Shown here: positions 54,049-62,184 of the stretch, piece after piece | Position numbering within the stretch: position 1 is the stretch's first letter | How the letters are laid out: each line of letters opens with the position of its first letter | Assembly: GCA_028288025.1 (NCBI GenBank) | Contig: JAQBOM010000008.1 | Location: 124,001 to 188,000 of the forward strand | Source: Mucilaginibacter sp. | GTDB taxonomy: Bacteria; Bacteroidota; Bacteroidia; Sphingobacteriales; Sphingobacteriaceae | Reading direction: 5' to 3' | Length of the DNA stretch: 64,000 bases | The notes under the pieces: generated by a model | What the model was told of the DNA's origin: nothing | Seen by the model: the letters and a program-made list of their open reading frames with translations, nothing else | Database searches by the model: none | Position numbers and translations under genes: made by a program

Positions 54049-55041
54049 CTAATAGTTAGCAGGCAATAGTTGAACATCTTCGCTAAATAAGTTTTTTCGG
54101 CCCGTCAGCATGAAAGCTTTGGTTAGGTGAAGTACCAGGGTTTCTTTTCCTGCAGTAGCCGGTTTTAAATATTTTTTAAAATGGACCAATATCCGGTCGC
54201 CCTTTTCCATCATCGTCGAATCGTGCTGCATACCTGAAAGCCGCTCCAGGTGAATTGTTTTACCACCCCCCTGGTTTGGTTTTTCGGATGCAGTAATATC
54301 AAACGCATCAGGTGCTATTTTTACCGCGAACTCCGCATGATTGACGATAAATAATTCGGCATGTAAAGTGTCATGCGCGCTGTAACTCTTTAAACGGAAA
54401 TTTAAGCCTGCGATAGCGATCTCCTGCTCACTCAGGTATACGAACGGTGTTTTGCCTGCCTGTTTTATGGTTTTAAGATATTTCTGCTGGTTCGCGTTAA
54501 AGTCCGTTTTGGTATTAAATGAATACCCGGTAATAGGTTTTTTGTATTTCAGGGTAAAATTTTGATAGGCGTCCTTTTGCGTTTGAGACTTTAACGTCAG
54601 GGTTTTTAAGCTGTCATTTCCGGACGTTTTATAGGAGATCAGCATGTTGTAAGCGGGTTTAATGAAACCGGGCATTCCGGTCACCTGGTATGTTTTAAAG
54701 TCGTTTAGCGGGCGGAATTTTATTGAGAAAGTCGTGTCTGTACCCGGCCTCAATGAAATCGGACTATTACCTGTTTCGGGTAATGACCGTATACCATCGG
54801 TTGTTGAAATAAGTATGTCCTGTATGTTAACTGGCCCTGCGTTGGCATTACTAAGCTTAATTGTAGCTGTCACGTTATTGCGGACGCCGTTGGCTGTGAG
54901 CACGAGTGTTGCTGATAACGCCCCGGAAGTAGTATCATTAGCAGTATAAACTAATTCACTTGCGTTGGCTATTTTTTTATGATCCTGTTTGCAGCCGTAC
55001 AATATCAAGGCTGCCAAAATTATTAAGAAAGAAAATTTCAT
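54049..55041 (-). CDS. Hypothetical lipoprotein
   Basis: The 330-residue protein begins MKFSFLIILAALILYGCKQD, with a lipobox ending in C17, so it is membrane-anchored outside the cytoplasm. The mature part is beta-rich, with repeated Ig-like or cohesin-like pieces such as LVLTANGVRNNVTATIKLSN. No family is recognised. It is transcribed on the minus strand, 77 bp after the amylase gene, and may share its transcript. Confidence 0.7.
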   Translation of the reverse strand: MKFSFLIILAALILYGCKQDHKKIANASELVYTANDTTSGALSATLVLTANGVRNNVTATIKLSNANAGPVNIQDILISTTDGIRSLPETGNSPISLRPGTDTTFSIKFRPLNDFKTYQVTGMPGFIKPAYNMLISYKTSGNDSLKTLTLKSQTQKDAYQNFTLKYKKPITGYSFNTKTDFNANQQKYLKTIKQAGKTPFVYLSEQEIAIAGLNFRLKSYSAHDTLHAELFIVNHAEFAVKIAPDAFDITASEKPNQGGGKTIHLERLSGMQHDSTMMEKGDRILVHFKKYLKPATAGKETLVLHLTKAFMLTGRKNLFSEDVQLLPANY

Positions 55042-55118
55042 TTTTGTTTAGGATGAACCTGGATGATACAAAATGGCTGGAGATACACGACATGTATCTC
55101 CAACCTATAAGTGTGATA

Positions 55119-56522
55119 TTAATAACCTGTAACTGACCAGATAGAATAAGCATGCGGCGGTGCCTGGATCAACACCCTGCCATCAGCAGCCACCGTTTGC
55201 ACCCAGCCTGAAGCGCCGGTATACTCTTTTATTTGCTTGTTGGCCCAGTTGGAGGTTACCCACTGCTGTTGCCAGTTAGCGGTTCCGTTAAAATAAACGA
55301 TAACGCCGGGAGCCGCGCCGTACCCATTGCGCCTGTCGATGTATTGGTCGCTGGCAGACCATAGGTTGGTTGTTGTTCCGCCGGCCAATGTTCTGTGTAT
55401 CCATATCAGGTTATTCATCCTGTTTTTGTCGAGCCAGGTTTCGTAATCATTATAAAATACACATGGATAGCCTTCATGTGTCATGATATAGGCATACGCA
55501 GAATATTTGTTGCCAATGATGTCGGTGTCGTGGTTTGATACAAAAGTTACTGCTTTGGCGGCATTTCTTTTTAGCATCATGTCGTCATTCAGGTGCGTAA
55601 GATCATTGCTGTCAAATGCAGTATGCATGGCATAGAAACATGCAAAGTCAAAAGCAGATGAGGTACCGCCGGTGGCGTTTACCCAATTTTGCAAATTCGC
55701 TGCATTGCCATCCCAGTTTTCGCCTACAGCAAAGCCGCCGACACTGTTTACGTAGTTTTGCACCACCCAGGCGCCAAAACCTTTTACATAGTCGAAGCGC
55801 CATCCGTCATAATGCATGGTATTTTTATAATATCTCGACATGCTGTATGATGCATTATATACCCAGTTTGAAACATTTGCCTGTGCATGGCAAAGATCCG
55901 GGAAACCGCCAAATGAGCCTTCATCCGAAGCATGTACATTATTGGGGTGAAAATCGCTGTAGCTCCTGTTGAACTTGCCCGACAGCGGGGTGAATTTAGT
56001 GTATGTACTCGTCCCGGTATATGGATTGGCCTCCGATGTACCGCCGCTGCAATGGTTAAGCACCATATCAGCATACACTTGTATATTATGGCTATGGGCA
56101 TTACTGATCAAGGTATTCAGATCGGTTAAATTGCCAAACCTGGTGGTAACCGACCCCATTTGGTTATATGTGCCAAAATCAAAGTAGTCATAGGGATCGT
56201 AGCCCATGCTTGAGCCACCGCTTTGTCCTTTGGTTGCGGGCGGAAGCCAGATAGCGGAGATACCTGCGGCATCCCATGACGCGATCTTGCTGTTTACGTT
56301 AGTCCACCACGAGGTTGCGTTGGGTGTGTTCCAGTAAAAAGCCTGCATCAGTACGCCGCCGCCGGGGCCGGCGAGCGCCGCAGTTGTGTTGAAAGTTTTT
56401 TTGACTGCGCTTGCCGCTGACAAACCTGCATCAGAAACCCCCGACTTTTTACATTGGGATAAAGTTAATGCCAATGCAAGGCACAAAGAGGCCTTTGTGA
56501 AACGATAGAATTGTTTTTTCAT
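55119..56522 (-). CDS. GH13 alpha-amylase, lipoprotein
   Basis: The 467-residue enzyme has a lipobox ending in C24 (LSQC) and all GH13 signatures: region I YADMVLNHC with D152, N156 and H157, region II GWRFDYVKG with R242 and D244 (nucleophile), region III VGENW with E268 (acid/base) and region IV SNHDTD with H331 and D332. The layout, with WLPPATKGQSGG early, resembles plant-type and related bacterial alpha-amylases. It should break starch or glycogen at the cell surface or in the periplasm. Palindromes typical of LacI-family operators lie 55 bp upstream of the start codon and further up, which suggests control by a LacI-type repressor or activator encoded elsewhere. Confidence 0.95.
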   Translation of the reverse strand: MKKQFYRFTKASLCLALALTLSQCKKSGVSDAGLSAASAVKKTFNTTAALAGPGGGVLMQAFYWNTPNATSWWTNVNSKIASWDAAGISAIWLPPATKGQSGGSSMGYDPYDYFDFGTYNQMGSVTTRFGNLTDLNTLISNAHSHNIQVYADMVLNHCSGGTSEANPYTGTSTYTKFTPLSGKFNRSYSDFHPNNVHASDEGSFGGFPDLCHAQANVSNWVYNASYSMSRYYKNTMHYDGWRFDYVKGFGAWVVQNYVNSVGGFAVGENWDGNAANLQNWVNATGGTSSAFDFACFYAMHTAFDSNDLTHLNDDMMLKRNAAKAVTFVSNHDTDIIGNKYSAYAYIMTHEGYPCVFYNDYETWLDKNRMNNLIWIHRTLAGGTTTNLWSASDQYIDRRNGYGAAPGVIVYFNGTANWQQQWVTSNWANKQIKEYTGASGWVQTVAADGRVLIQAPPHAYSIWSVTGY

Positions 56523-56577
56523 AATTGTTGGATTTAAATATGGATGGATAAATTGGTTGCAATGAATTTATACCGTC

Positions 56578-56595
56578 ACCGGGAACGTTACCGGT
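56578..56595. promoter_or_regulatory. LacI-type operator, proximal to the GH13 amylase
   Basis: The sequence accgggaacgttaccggt is an 18-bp palindrome with one mismatched pair around a central aacgtt. It lies 55 bp upstream of the amylase start codon. CG-centred dyads of this sort are typical for LacI-family sugar regulators. The same core occurs at 57040-57055. Confidence 0.7.
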
Positions 56596-57209
56596 AAGGT
56601 GCAGGCATTTATTATTTGGTAATCTAAAAATCATCCGGCGTGCGTGGTTGTCAATTATTGGTGTAAAAAAACACAATACGATCCCCGCCGGAAAAAGGAC
56701 AAACTTTTCCGGCTAGTGGCTTTGTTCCACTATAAGTTTCTAATTAATCAGAGCAGGCTTAACAAGTATTATAATTGGTTTATAATGCGTGCATCGATGT
56801 GCACCGGAGCTAAGTTACATCTATGAATAATATTTGCAAATTAATTTTTAGTAAACGTTAAAATTTTTATAACGAGATTTTCAATTCAATTTTTAACCAA
56901 ATAGAAATATGAAATTTCATTTATTAAACCGTGGTTAAATTTGAATTTTTGTGCGAAATTTTAAAAAAATGCCATATTTCGGCCATATCAGTATGTATCA
57001 CTTACACTAAGTATTTTTTTACTTCAAATTAATTTATCACCGGGAACGTTCCCGGAAAAATCCGTGGGATTGTAACCAAAATCGGTTTCAAAAATAATTT
57101 CAGTACTGTTTTTTCTGCGCGAATTTGCGTTTTGGCCGGTTGGCTTTTTAAAAACCAGGGGCTATAAGACAAACAAAACAGGCACAATGGCGCCCGTTTT
57201 GTTTTGGAT
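56596..57209. other. AT-rich regulatory region between amylase and DUF3570 genes
   Basis: Outside the two operator-like palindromes this stretch is AT-rich and contains no credible gene. A 60-codon open frame at 56644-56826 has no protein character. The distance suggests that the amylase promoter lies just upstream of 56578 and that the distal site at 57040 may loop to it. Confidence 0.55.
57040..57055. promoter_or_regulatory. Perfect 16-bp LacI-type palindrome, distal site
   Basis: The sequence ccgggaacgttcccgg is a perfect palindrome with the same aacgtt centre as 56578-56595. It is about 460 bp from that site and about 155 bp from the end of the DUF3570 gene. It may be a second operator for the amylase gene. 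Confidence 0.7.
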
Positions 57210-58517
57210 CTATTTAAATCCGAGACTCAGTGATACCACGTCCGAAACGAGGTCGGTGGTTTGCGAGTAGTGTCCGTATCGTATTTCGAGCTCGTGCAGG
57301 TTTTGCCAGCCTAAAACACCCGCAGGCGGTGCTATCCGGAAACCAATGCCAAAAAACTGGCTCTGGAATTTTGAATAGGCGTAGTTGCTGGTATAATACT
57401 GGTCGGTAGGGCTATGTGCCTCATACGGTGCAAAATACCGCGCGGCCGTTTGGTCGTAATACCTGTAGAATGGCGAAATTGAAAAGAAAGGCGTTATTTT
57501 ATACGGAACCTCTATTCCTGCCGTATTTGAGTGGATACCCCAATTATCGGTATAGTAACGGTAATATGCCCGCAGGATCAGGTTATCGCCCACAAAATAA
57601 TTCGCCCTGAAACCAACCGGTAGCTTAAACCGCGAAGATGGCAGCTTTTCAATGGTATCTTTGGCGTTGGAAAAATATACCCGGTGAAAGGGGAGGCCCA
57701 GGTAGCCATTTTGAGTTACAACATCTCCAAGAAACATGACCTGGAGCCTTGAGTTGATCATCTGCGAATACGAAAGTGATGCAGTGTAGGTATTACGCGG
57801 ACTCGACGGAATACTTGGATGACCGCCGCCGTTACCGGATATGGGATTTCCGCTTGCCGTCGTTACGATCGTTGTTCCGCCTGTTGTTGTCGTCGTGGTT
57901 TGGGGAATGAATTCAGAAGGGTATATCAATGTAACCTGGTCGAAATATCCCTGCAACTTGGCCGAAAATTCACCCATCCGGTTAGCTGTCTTCGCCGAAA
58001 AATGCAGGTCAGCGCCAAGCGATCTATAGTTATATTCGCCCGAATAATAGGTGCCTATACCAAAGCTAGTTCCTTTTTTGCTATTTTCAATCGTCCAGTC
58101 GAGCGACGGGTAAATCCTTGTTCCATCTTTACTTGAGGCGCCTGTTTGCGAAACGTAGGCCTGCGAGGCGGCGGTATGATAATCGAAACCTAACCCCACC
58201 GAAAGTGTATTTTTGTTAAGCGCTTTATTAAACCATACCAGCTTCAGGTCAAGCCCGGTTGCAAGATCCATTACCTGTTCACTGCCGATCCCACCCCTTA
58301 CGGCAGAATGGTTGCCATTTTGGTTATAATAGCTTGATACAAAATTAACTTCGTCAACCCGCAGGCGGCGCGGGTTATAAGCCGAGCTGTCCTGCTGTTC
58401 AACGGGCGTGTATAAGCTTATCGGTTTGGCCGGAACGCTGTCGTGCTTAAATTGCGAATAAGCGCTGAGCCGGCATATTATGGTAAACCCGATTACGGAT
58501 AAATATACTTTCTTCAT
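57210..58517 (-). CDS. DUF3570-family outer-membrane protein
   Basis: The 435-residue protein has a signal peptide (about 1-22) and a strand-rich body ending in YGHYSQTTDLVSDVVSLSLG plus FK, the aromatic terminus of an outer-membrane beta-barrel. Motifs that fit DUF3570 include SYYNQNGNHSAVRGGIGSE and RNTYTASLSYSQMINSRLQV. It is the last gene of a four-gene minus-strand operon with thioredoxin, ApbE and DUF4266 genes, in which the order is conserved in this lineage. The barrel may host or export whatever the other three modify. Its function is unknown. Confidence 0.85.
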   Translation of the reverse strand: MKKVYLSVIGFTIICRLSAYSQFKHDSVPAKPISLYTPVEQQDSSAYNPRRLRVDEVNFVSSYYNQNGNHSAVRGGIGSEQVMDLATGLDLKLVWFNKALNKNTLSVGLGFDYHTAASQAYVSQTGASSKDGTRIYPSLDWTIENSKKGTSFGIGTYYSGEYNYRSLGADLHFSAKTANRMGEFSAKLQGYFDQVTLIYPSEFIPQTTTTTTGGTTIVTTASGNPISGNGGGHPSIPSSPRNTYTASLSYSQMINSRLQVMFLGDVVTQNGYLGLPFHRVYFSNAKDTIEKLPSSRFKLPVGFRANYFVGDNLILRAYYRYYTDNWGIHSNTAGIEVPYKITPFFSISPFYRYYDQTAARYFAPYEAHSPTDQYYTSNYAYSKFQSQFFGIGFRIAPPAGVLGWQNLHELEIRYGHYSQTTDLVSDVVSLSLGFK

Positions 58518-58532
58518 TTAATAGGGGTGTGT

Positions 58533-58754
58533 TTAATTACAGCCGCAGCCGCCGCCTGTTTTTCCGGCGTTTGCACCTGACGCAGCTTCACGGTACGATT
58601 CAAAATTCAGTTCGTTCTTTTCAACCTTACGGTTACCCAATGCCATTTCCGAATCATTCAGCCTGCTTTTCTGATACTCCTTTAAGTGTGCGCACGATGT
58701 TGCAGTTATGATCAGTGCGAAACAGGCCAGCGCTTTTAAAAATTGATTTATCAT
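58533..58754 (-). CDS. DUF4266-family small lipoprotein with C-terminal CxC
   Basis: The 73-residue protein has a lipobox ending in C21 (TATSC) and a short charged body, then a glycine-rich tail ending GKTGGGCGCN with C70 and C72. This matches the DUF4266 family, which is always linked to DUF3570 and often to ApbE genes. The tail resembles metal- or cofactor-binding or modified peptide ends. It starts within 10 bp of the ApbE stop, so it should be cotranslated. It is too short to be an enzyme; it may be the substrate of the ApbE or thioredoxin partners. Confidence 0.85.
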   Translation of the reverse strand: MINQFLKALACFALIITATSCAHLKEYQKSRLNDSEMALGNRKVEKNELNFESYREAASGANAGKTGGGCGCN

Positions 58755-58763
58755 TTAGTGGTT

Positions 58764-59717
58764 TTAAGTAAGATGGATATTCTTTGACGTATACAGTTTG
58801 TTATTGTCGTCTACAATTACGGCTTCAATATTGTTCATTTGGTTGATCATGTCAAGACCGGTTTTAATCCCCATAATGGTTACCGGGGTAGCCATAGCAT
58901 CGGCAATTTCGGCATTGGTGGTTATGATGGTGACACTTTTGATACCGGTTACAGGTAAGCCTGTGCGCGGGTTAATGGTATGCGAATATTTTTTCCCGTC
59001 AATCATCACGAACTTTTCATAGTTGCCTGACGTAGCCACAGCCATGTCAGTAATGGCCATATAGGAAAATACCTCGTTCGACAGGTCCGGATTCGCTATG
59101 GCAATGGTCCACTTTTGGCCATTGGGCTGGAGGCCCCAGGCCGTTAAATCGCCTGATGCATTCACCACGCCGCTTTGTGCGCCGAATTGTTTCATTACCA
59201 GCTTAGCGCGCTCAGCCGCATAGCCCTTGCCAATGCCACCAAAACCAATGCGCATACCTTTTTCTTTCAGGTAAACGCTCGTGTTTTCTGCGTCAAGCAT
59301 AATATTGCGGTAATTAATAAGCCTGACCGATTTTTGCGCAGTTTCACGGTCGGGCAGCTGCTTCATATTTACGTCGAAATTCCACAAGCTTTTGTCGATA
59401 GACCCATAGCTGATGTCAAATGCGCCTTGTGTAAGGTTGGATATCCTGAGCGACCGGGCTACCAGGTCAAAAACTTCCTGGTCAACTTTCACCGGTTGTA
59501 TACCCGCATTGCGGTTAATTTCGTTGGTTTGGCTGTCGTCGCTAAAGGTGGTCAGCAGCTTCTCGATCCTTTGTATTTCGGCGATCCCTGCATCAATGCA
59601 TTGCCGGGCCCAGGCTGCGTTGCCGCTGACTACACTCAACTCAAAACGGTTGCCCATTAGCCGCAGCGCCCGCTTATGGACGATAACACTATCTTTTGAA
59701 ATTTCAGCGGCTTGCAT
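58764..59717 (-). CDS. FAD:protein FMN transferase (ApbE family)
   Basis: The 317-residue protein has the ApbE fold, with MGNRFELSVVSGNA near the start, KGMRIGFGGIGKGYAAERAK (about 152-171), the conserved NASGDLTAWG segment and HTINPRTGLPVTG near 235. ApbE enzymes transfer FMN from FAD to a Ser/Thr on a target protein outside the cytoplasm. No signal peptide or lipobox is seen here: the protein starts MQAAEISKDSVIVHKRALRL, and its start codon lies inside the thioredoxin gene (14-bp overlap). No FMN-binding-domain target gene is in the window. Confidence 0.93.
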   Translation of the reverse strand: MQAAEISKDSVIVHKRALRLMGNRFELSVVSGNAAWARQCIDAGIAEIQRIEKLLTTFSDDSQTNEINRNAGIQPVKVDQEVFDLVARSLRISNLTQGAFDISYGSIDKSLWNFDVNMKQLPDRETAQKSVRLINYRNIMLDAENTSVYLKEKGMRIGFGGIGKGYAAERAKLVMKQFGAQSGVVNASGDLTAWGLQPNGQKWTIAIANPDLSNEVFSYMAITDMAVATSGNYEKFVMIDGKKYSHTINPRTGLPVTGIKSVTIITTNAEIADAMATPVTIMGIKTGLDMINQMNNIEAVIVDDNNKLYTSKNIHLT

Positions 59718-60144
59718 TCACAATGGGGTTGATCTCGGCAACAAATTTTTCGGCTGATTCATTTGGAAAGCCATCCCAAACCTTTAACACTTTGCCATTC
59801 CCGTCGATCAGCAAGGTATATGGAAATTTGCCTTCGGCATTGTATTTATCGGCCAAAGCTTCGTTGAGCTTTACCTGTTCCTTACTCAGCTGGTTTTTCT
59901 TTTGACGGGGAAAGTCGGCGCGTACAAGCACAAGATGCTCCGAAGCAAAGTTTTCAAATGTTTCAGTTTCAAGTATTTCTTTGCGCTCCCTGATACAGGG
60001 GCCGCACCAGTCGGAACCCGAAAAATTTACGAGTATAAGCTTATGCGATTTGGCGGCTTCCGCCTTTGCTTCGTTAAAATTGCCCAACCATGTTACGTGC
60101 GCAGAAAAGAGCGCAGTTATAAAAAAAACAAATAAAAATTTCAT
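59704..60144 (-). CDS. Exported thioredoxin-family protein
   Basis: The 146-residue protein has a signal peptide (about 1-16) and a thioredoxin fold with the active site C47-G-P-C50 (SDWCGPC), preceded by LILVNFSGS and followed by LEKADFP-like strands and PYTLLIDGNGKVL. It is a dithiol oxidoreductase, probably in the periplasm. It leads the four-gene operon with ApbE, DUF4266 and DUF3570 genes, and its coding sequence overlaps the ApbE start by 14 bp. A role in reducing the C-terminal cysteines of the DUF4266 protein would fit the context. Confidence 0.9.
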   Translation of the reverse strand: MKFLFVFFITALFSAHVTWLGNFNEAKAEAAKSHKLILVNFSGSDWCGPCIRERKEILETETFENFASEHLVLVRADFPRQKKNQLSKEQVKLNEALADKYNAEGKFPYTLLIDGNGKVLKVWDGFPNESAEKFVAEINPIVNASR

Positions 60145-60589
60145 AAGTCTAATAAATCATAAACCTTATTCATATTATATCACCCTCAAACGGCTTCGCA
60201 ACCACAATATTACATGCGGATAATGAAGTTAAGGTGAAATTTTTGCGCTTAACATGTTTTAACACATCATTTACGGCGGTATGCCGACAAGGAATAAAAA
60301 AAAGCTGGAATTAATACGGTTTTTTTTATTAGGCTGTCAAATTATAGCGATTAACAAATCGGCATTCAATTTGAATTGATGATACCCGTGGTATTATTAT
60401 AACATCCTTATGCGGCACTTTTACATAGAGTATGTGCAAAAATCGGAGATCGACATGTTTGGGAAAATAATAGCTGACCACATAAACATACGGTGCTGTT
60501 GAGAATAACATTCGACCAGCGGACGAAATTAAATTTGTTAATAATTAAATAAATAACACCAAATTAAAATCTTTAACCGAAATACCACA
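60145..60589. other. Intergenic region without a recognisable gene
   Basis: The gap between two divergent units is AT-rich. It holds the box taaatttg at 60530-60537, which matches the Bacteroidota -7 consensus TAnnTTTG, 53 bp before the SGNH gene start, but without a good -33 partner. Nothing else was seen. Confidence 0.5.
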
Positions 60590-61288
60590 ATGAAATATCC
60601 GATACTATTATCAATTGCAGCTATTTTCTGTGCCGGTTGCAATAAACAAGCACTGAGTACAACCCAACACAAAGCCGTTCCTACAATAGTCATCCTGGGT
60701 TCGTCAACCGCAGCCGGTAATGGCGCCACCCCGCCGGATTCGGCCTGGGCTAACCGGGTCCAGGCTACCGTTAATAAAAGCGGTATAAAAGCCAACTTCG
60801 TAAACCTGGCAGTTGCCGGTTATACAACTTATCAAGCTATGCCCACAGGTTATTACGCTGTATACAAGCCGGCGCCGGATACAGGCAAAAATGTCAATAA
60901 GGCGATAGCATATAAACCGGCACTGGTCATCCTGAACTTTCCCTCGAACGATATTGCCGAGGGCTATACAGATACCGAGATTTTAAATAATTACGCGGCG
61001 ATTACGCATAAACTCGATTCCGCAAAAGTTCAATATATCATTTTCAGTACTCAGCCGCGCGACTTTCCCGATCCTAACCAGCGGATGCGGTTAAAAACGA
61101 TAAATGATAAAGTTATAGCGGTATACACCTTCCACGTAAATGATTTTTTGAACCAGCTAAGTACTTCCACATATTCGATCAACCCGGCATATTCGGAGGG
61201 GGACGGTATTCACATAAATAATGCCGGGCATGCCATAATCGCTAAAGCCACTTTGAAACATCCTATATTTTTAAGCGTGGTGAATTGA
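60590..61288 (+). CDS. SGNH/GDSL-family hydrolase, lipoprotein
   Basis: The 232-residue protein has a lipobox ending in C17 (FCAGC) and the four SGNH blocks: GSSTAAGNG with the catalytic serine, NLAVAGYTT, LNFPSNDIAEG and DGIHINNAGH with the catalytic Asp/His. SGNH hydrolases remove acyl or acetyl groups from glycans, lipids or small molecules. It is exported and membrane-anchored. It stands alone and is followed by a strong terminator. Substrate is not predictable, though acetylated glycans would fit the window. Confidence 0.9.
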   Translation: MKYPILLSIAAIFCAGCNKQALSTTQHKAVPTIVILGSSTAAGNGATPPDSAWANRVQATVNKSGIKANFVNLAVAGYTTYQAMPTGYYAVYKPAPDTGKNVNKAIAYKPALVILNFPSNDIAEGYTDTEILNNYAAITHKLDSAKVQYIIFSTQPRDFPDPNQRMRLKTINDKVIAVYTFHVNDFLNQLSTSTYSINPAYSEGDGIHINNAGHAIIAKATLKHPIFLSVVN

Positions 61289-61323
61289 TTTGGTGTCGAT
61301 TTTTCGCCGGTTTAGTTCGATAT

Positions 61324-61358
61324 AAAATAGTGGCTATCAGCCGATAGCCACTATTTTT
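61324..61358 (+). terminator. Rho-independent terminator after the SGNH gene
   Basis: The arms aaaatagtggctatc and gatagccactattttt form a 15-bp stem with a short loop and end in a T run. It lies 36 bp after the stop codon and directly precedes the tRNA promoter. Confidence 0.9.
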
Positions 61359-61366
61359 ATTTTTAT

Positions 61367-61397
61367 TTTGAAGAATAGGCTATTGCGCCTATATTTG
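61367..61397 (+). promoter_or_regulatory. Bacteroidota-type promoter of tRNA-Val
   Basis: TTTG at 61367-61370 is followed after 19 bases by TATATTTG at 61390-61397, an exact match to the -33 TTTG / -7 TAnnTTTG consensus. It lies 57 bp upstream of the mature tRNA 5' end. Confidence 0.75.
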
Positions 61398-61454
61398 CAA
61401 TCCCAAAACGAAGGGAGTTTAGCCGAAAATATTATTTGAAGGCTAAGCAATAAA

Positions 61455-61529
61455 GGGAGTTTAGCTCAGCTGGTTCAGAGCATCTGCCTTACAAGCAGAG
61501 GGTCACTGGTTCGAACCCAGTAACTCCCA
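61455..61529 (+). tRNA. tRNA-Val (anticodon TAC)
   Basis: The 75-base sequence folds into a complete cloverleaf. The acceptor stem is gggagtt pairing with aactccc, followed by the discriminator A. The D arm has gctc/gagc, the anticodon stem tctgc/gcaga holds the loop cttacaa with anticodon TAC at 61490-61492, and the T arm is actgg-ttcgaac-ccagt. The CCA end is not encoded. The 11-base start gggagtttagc also occurs 42 bp upstream at 61413-61423, inside the leader. Confidence 0.97.
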
Positions 61530-61983
61530 CTAAAAGGGATACTTTAATTCCAAAAACCCTGTAAATTATATGATTTACGGGGTTTTTTGTTTTCAGACCA
61601 CTCAATACATAGCCGATATCCATTGTCGGATAAGACAATATTTTGACCCTTGCTTTTTTTAAAACTTCGTCGAACTGTTCATCAAATTCAATGATGATTT
61701 TTTTGATAGCAGGCAAGCGTTTGATGATCTGCTGGCCTACGGTATTGTTGCGCAGCACCCGGATGTGAAAATCTTGTTTATCGTTGATCAATTCATTATG
61801 CTTATCAAAAGCGACTTGTGCCCGCTTACGAAACTGATTTTTTACTTCATTGACCATGATCTCTGGCAATACTATATTAATATGGCCTTTTTCAGCGAGA
61901 TCAAGCATGGTTTTAATCCGGTCGCCCTCCAAAAAATTTTCTTGGACGAAAATGGAAGTATCGAAAAAAATGGTTTCATCCAT
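61489..61983 (-). pseudogene. PIN-domain (DUF4935-like) gene truncated at the tRNA-Val junction
   Basis: The frame begins MDETIFFDTSIFVQENFLEG, a PIN-like nuclease start with acidic D8 and E46 (NEVKNQF), and stays family-like to about residue 125 (ILSYPTMDIGYVLS). It then reads through the tRNA terminator and into the antisense of the tRNA gene, ending VTGFEPVTLCL. That tail is the well-known translation of antisense tRNA sequence and not real protein. The C-terminal third, with the remaining acidic residues, is missing. The gene is therefore a 3'-truncated remnant, cut near 61600 at the tRNA junction. Confidence 0.75.
61552..61588 (+). terminator. Terminator of tRNA-Val
   Basis: The arms aaaaaccctgtaaat and atttacggggtttttt form a long stem with an atatga-type loop and end in a T run. 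It lies about 22 bp after the tRNA 3' end. Confidence 0.85.
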
Positions 61984-62122
61984 AAGGGATATGTTCAGCT
62001 TATTTCGTAAATATAATCATTTATTAAATGCTATATCGTAAGACATTCCTGGGACCCGTATGCCTACCTATTCAAGTCTCAGACGAGGTAAAGATCATTA
62101 ATATAAGGTATTGATTTATAGG

Positions 62123-62155
62123 TTTGTAATAAACTAATTTATATCATTAGATTTG
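62123..62155 (+). promoter_or_regulatory. Promoter of the ABC-3C operon
   Basis: TTTG at 62123-62126 is followed after 21 bases by TAGATTTG at 62148-62155, an exact match to the Bacteroidota consensus. The start codon of the first gene is 30 bp downstream. The rest of the gap 61984-62184 is AT-rich and featureless. Confidence 0.7.
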
Positions 62156-62184
62156 TAGTTAATATTTCAACCTAACCACAACTA

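Noticed and set aside
61413..61423. Second tRNA fragment upstream of tRNA-Val
   Set aside because: Only 11 bases of the 5' end match and no cloverleaf can form, so it is a short leader repeat and not a tRNA gene.
61489..61605. C-terminal residues of the PIN-like frame, ending VTGFEPVTLCL
   Set aside because: This is translated terminator and antisense tRNA sequence, not protein.
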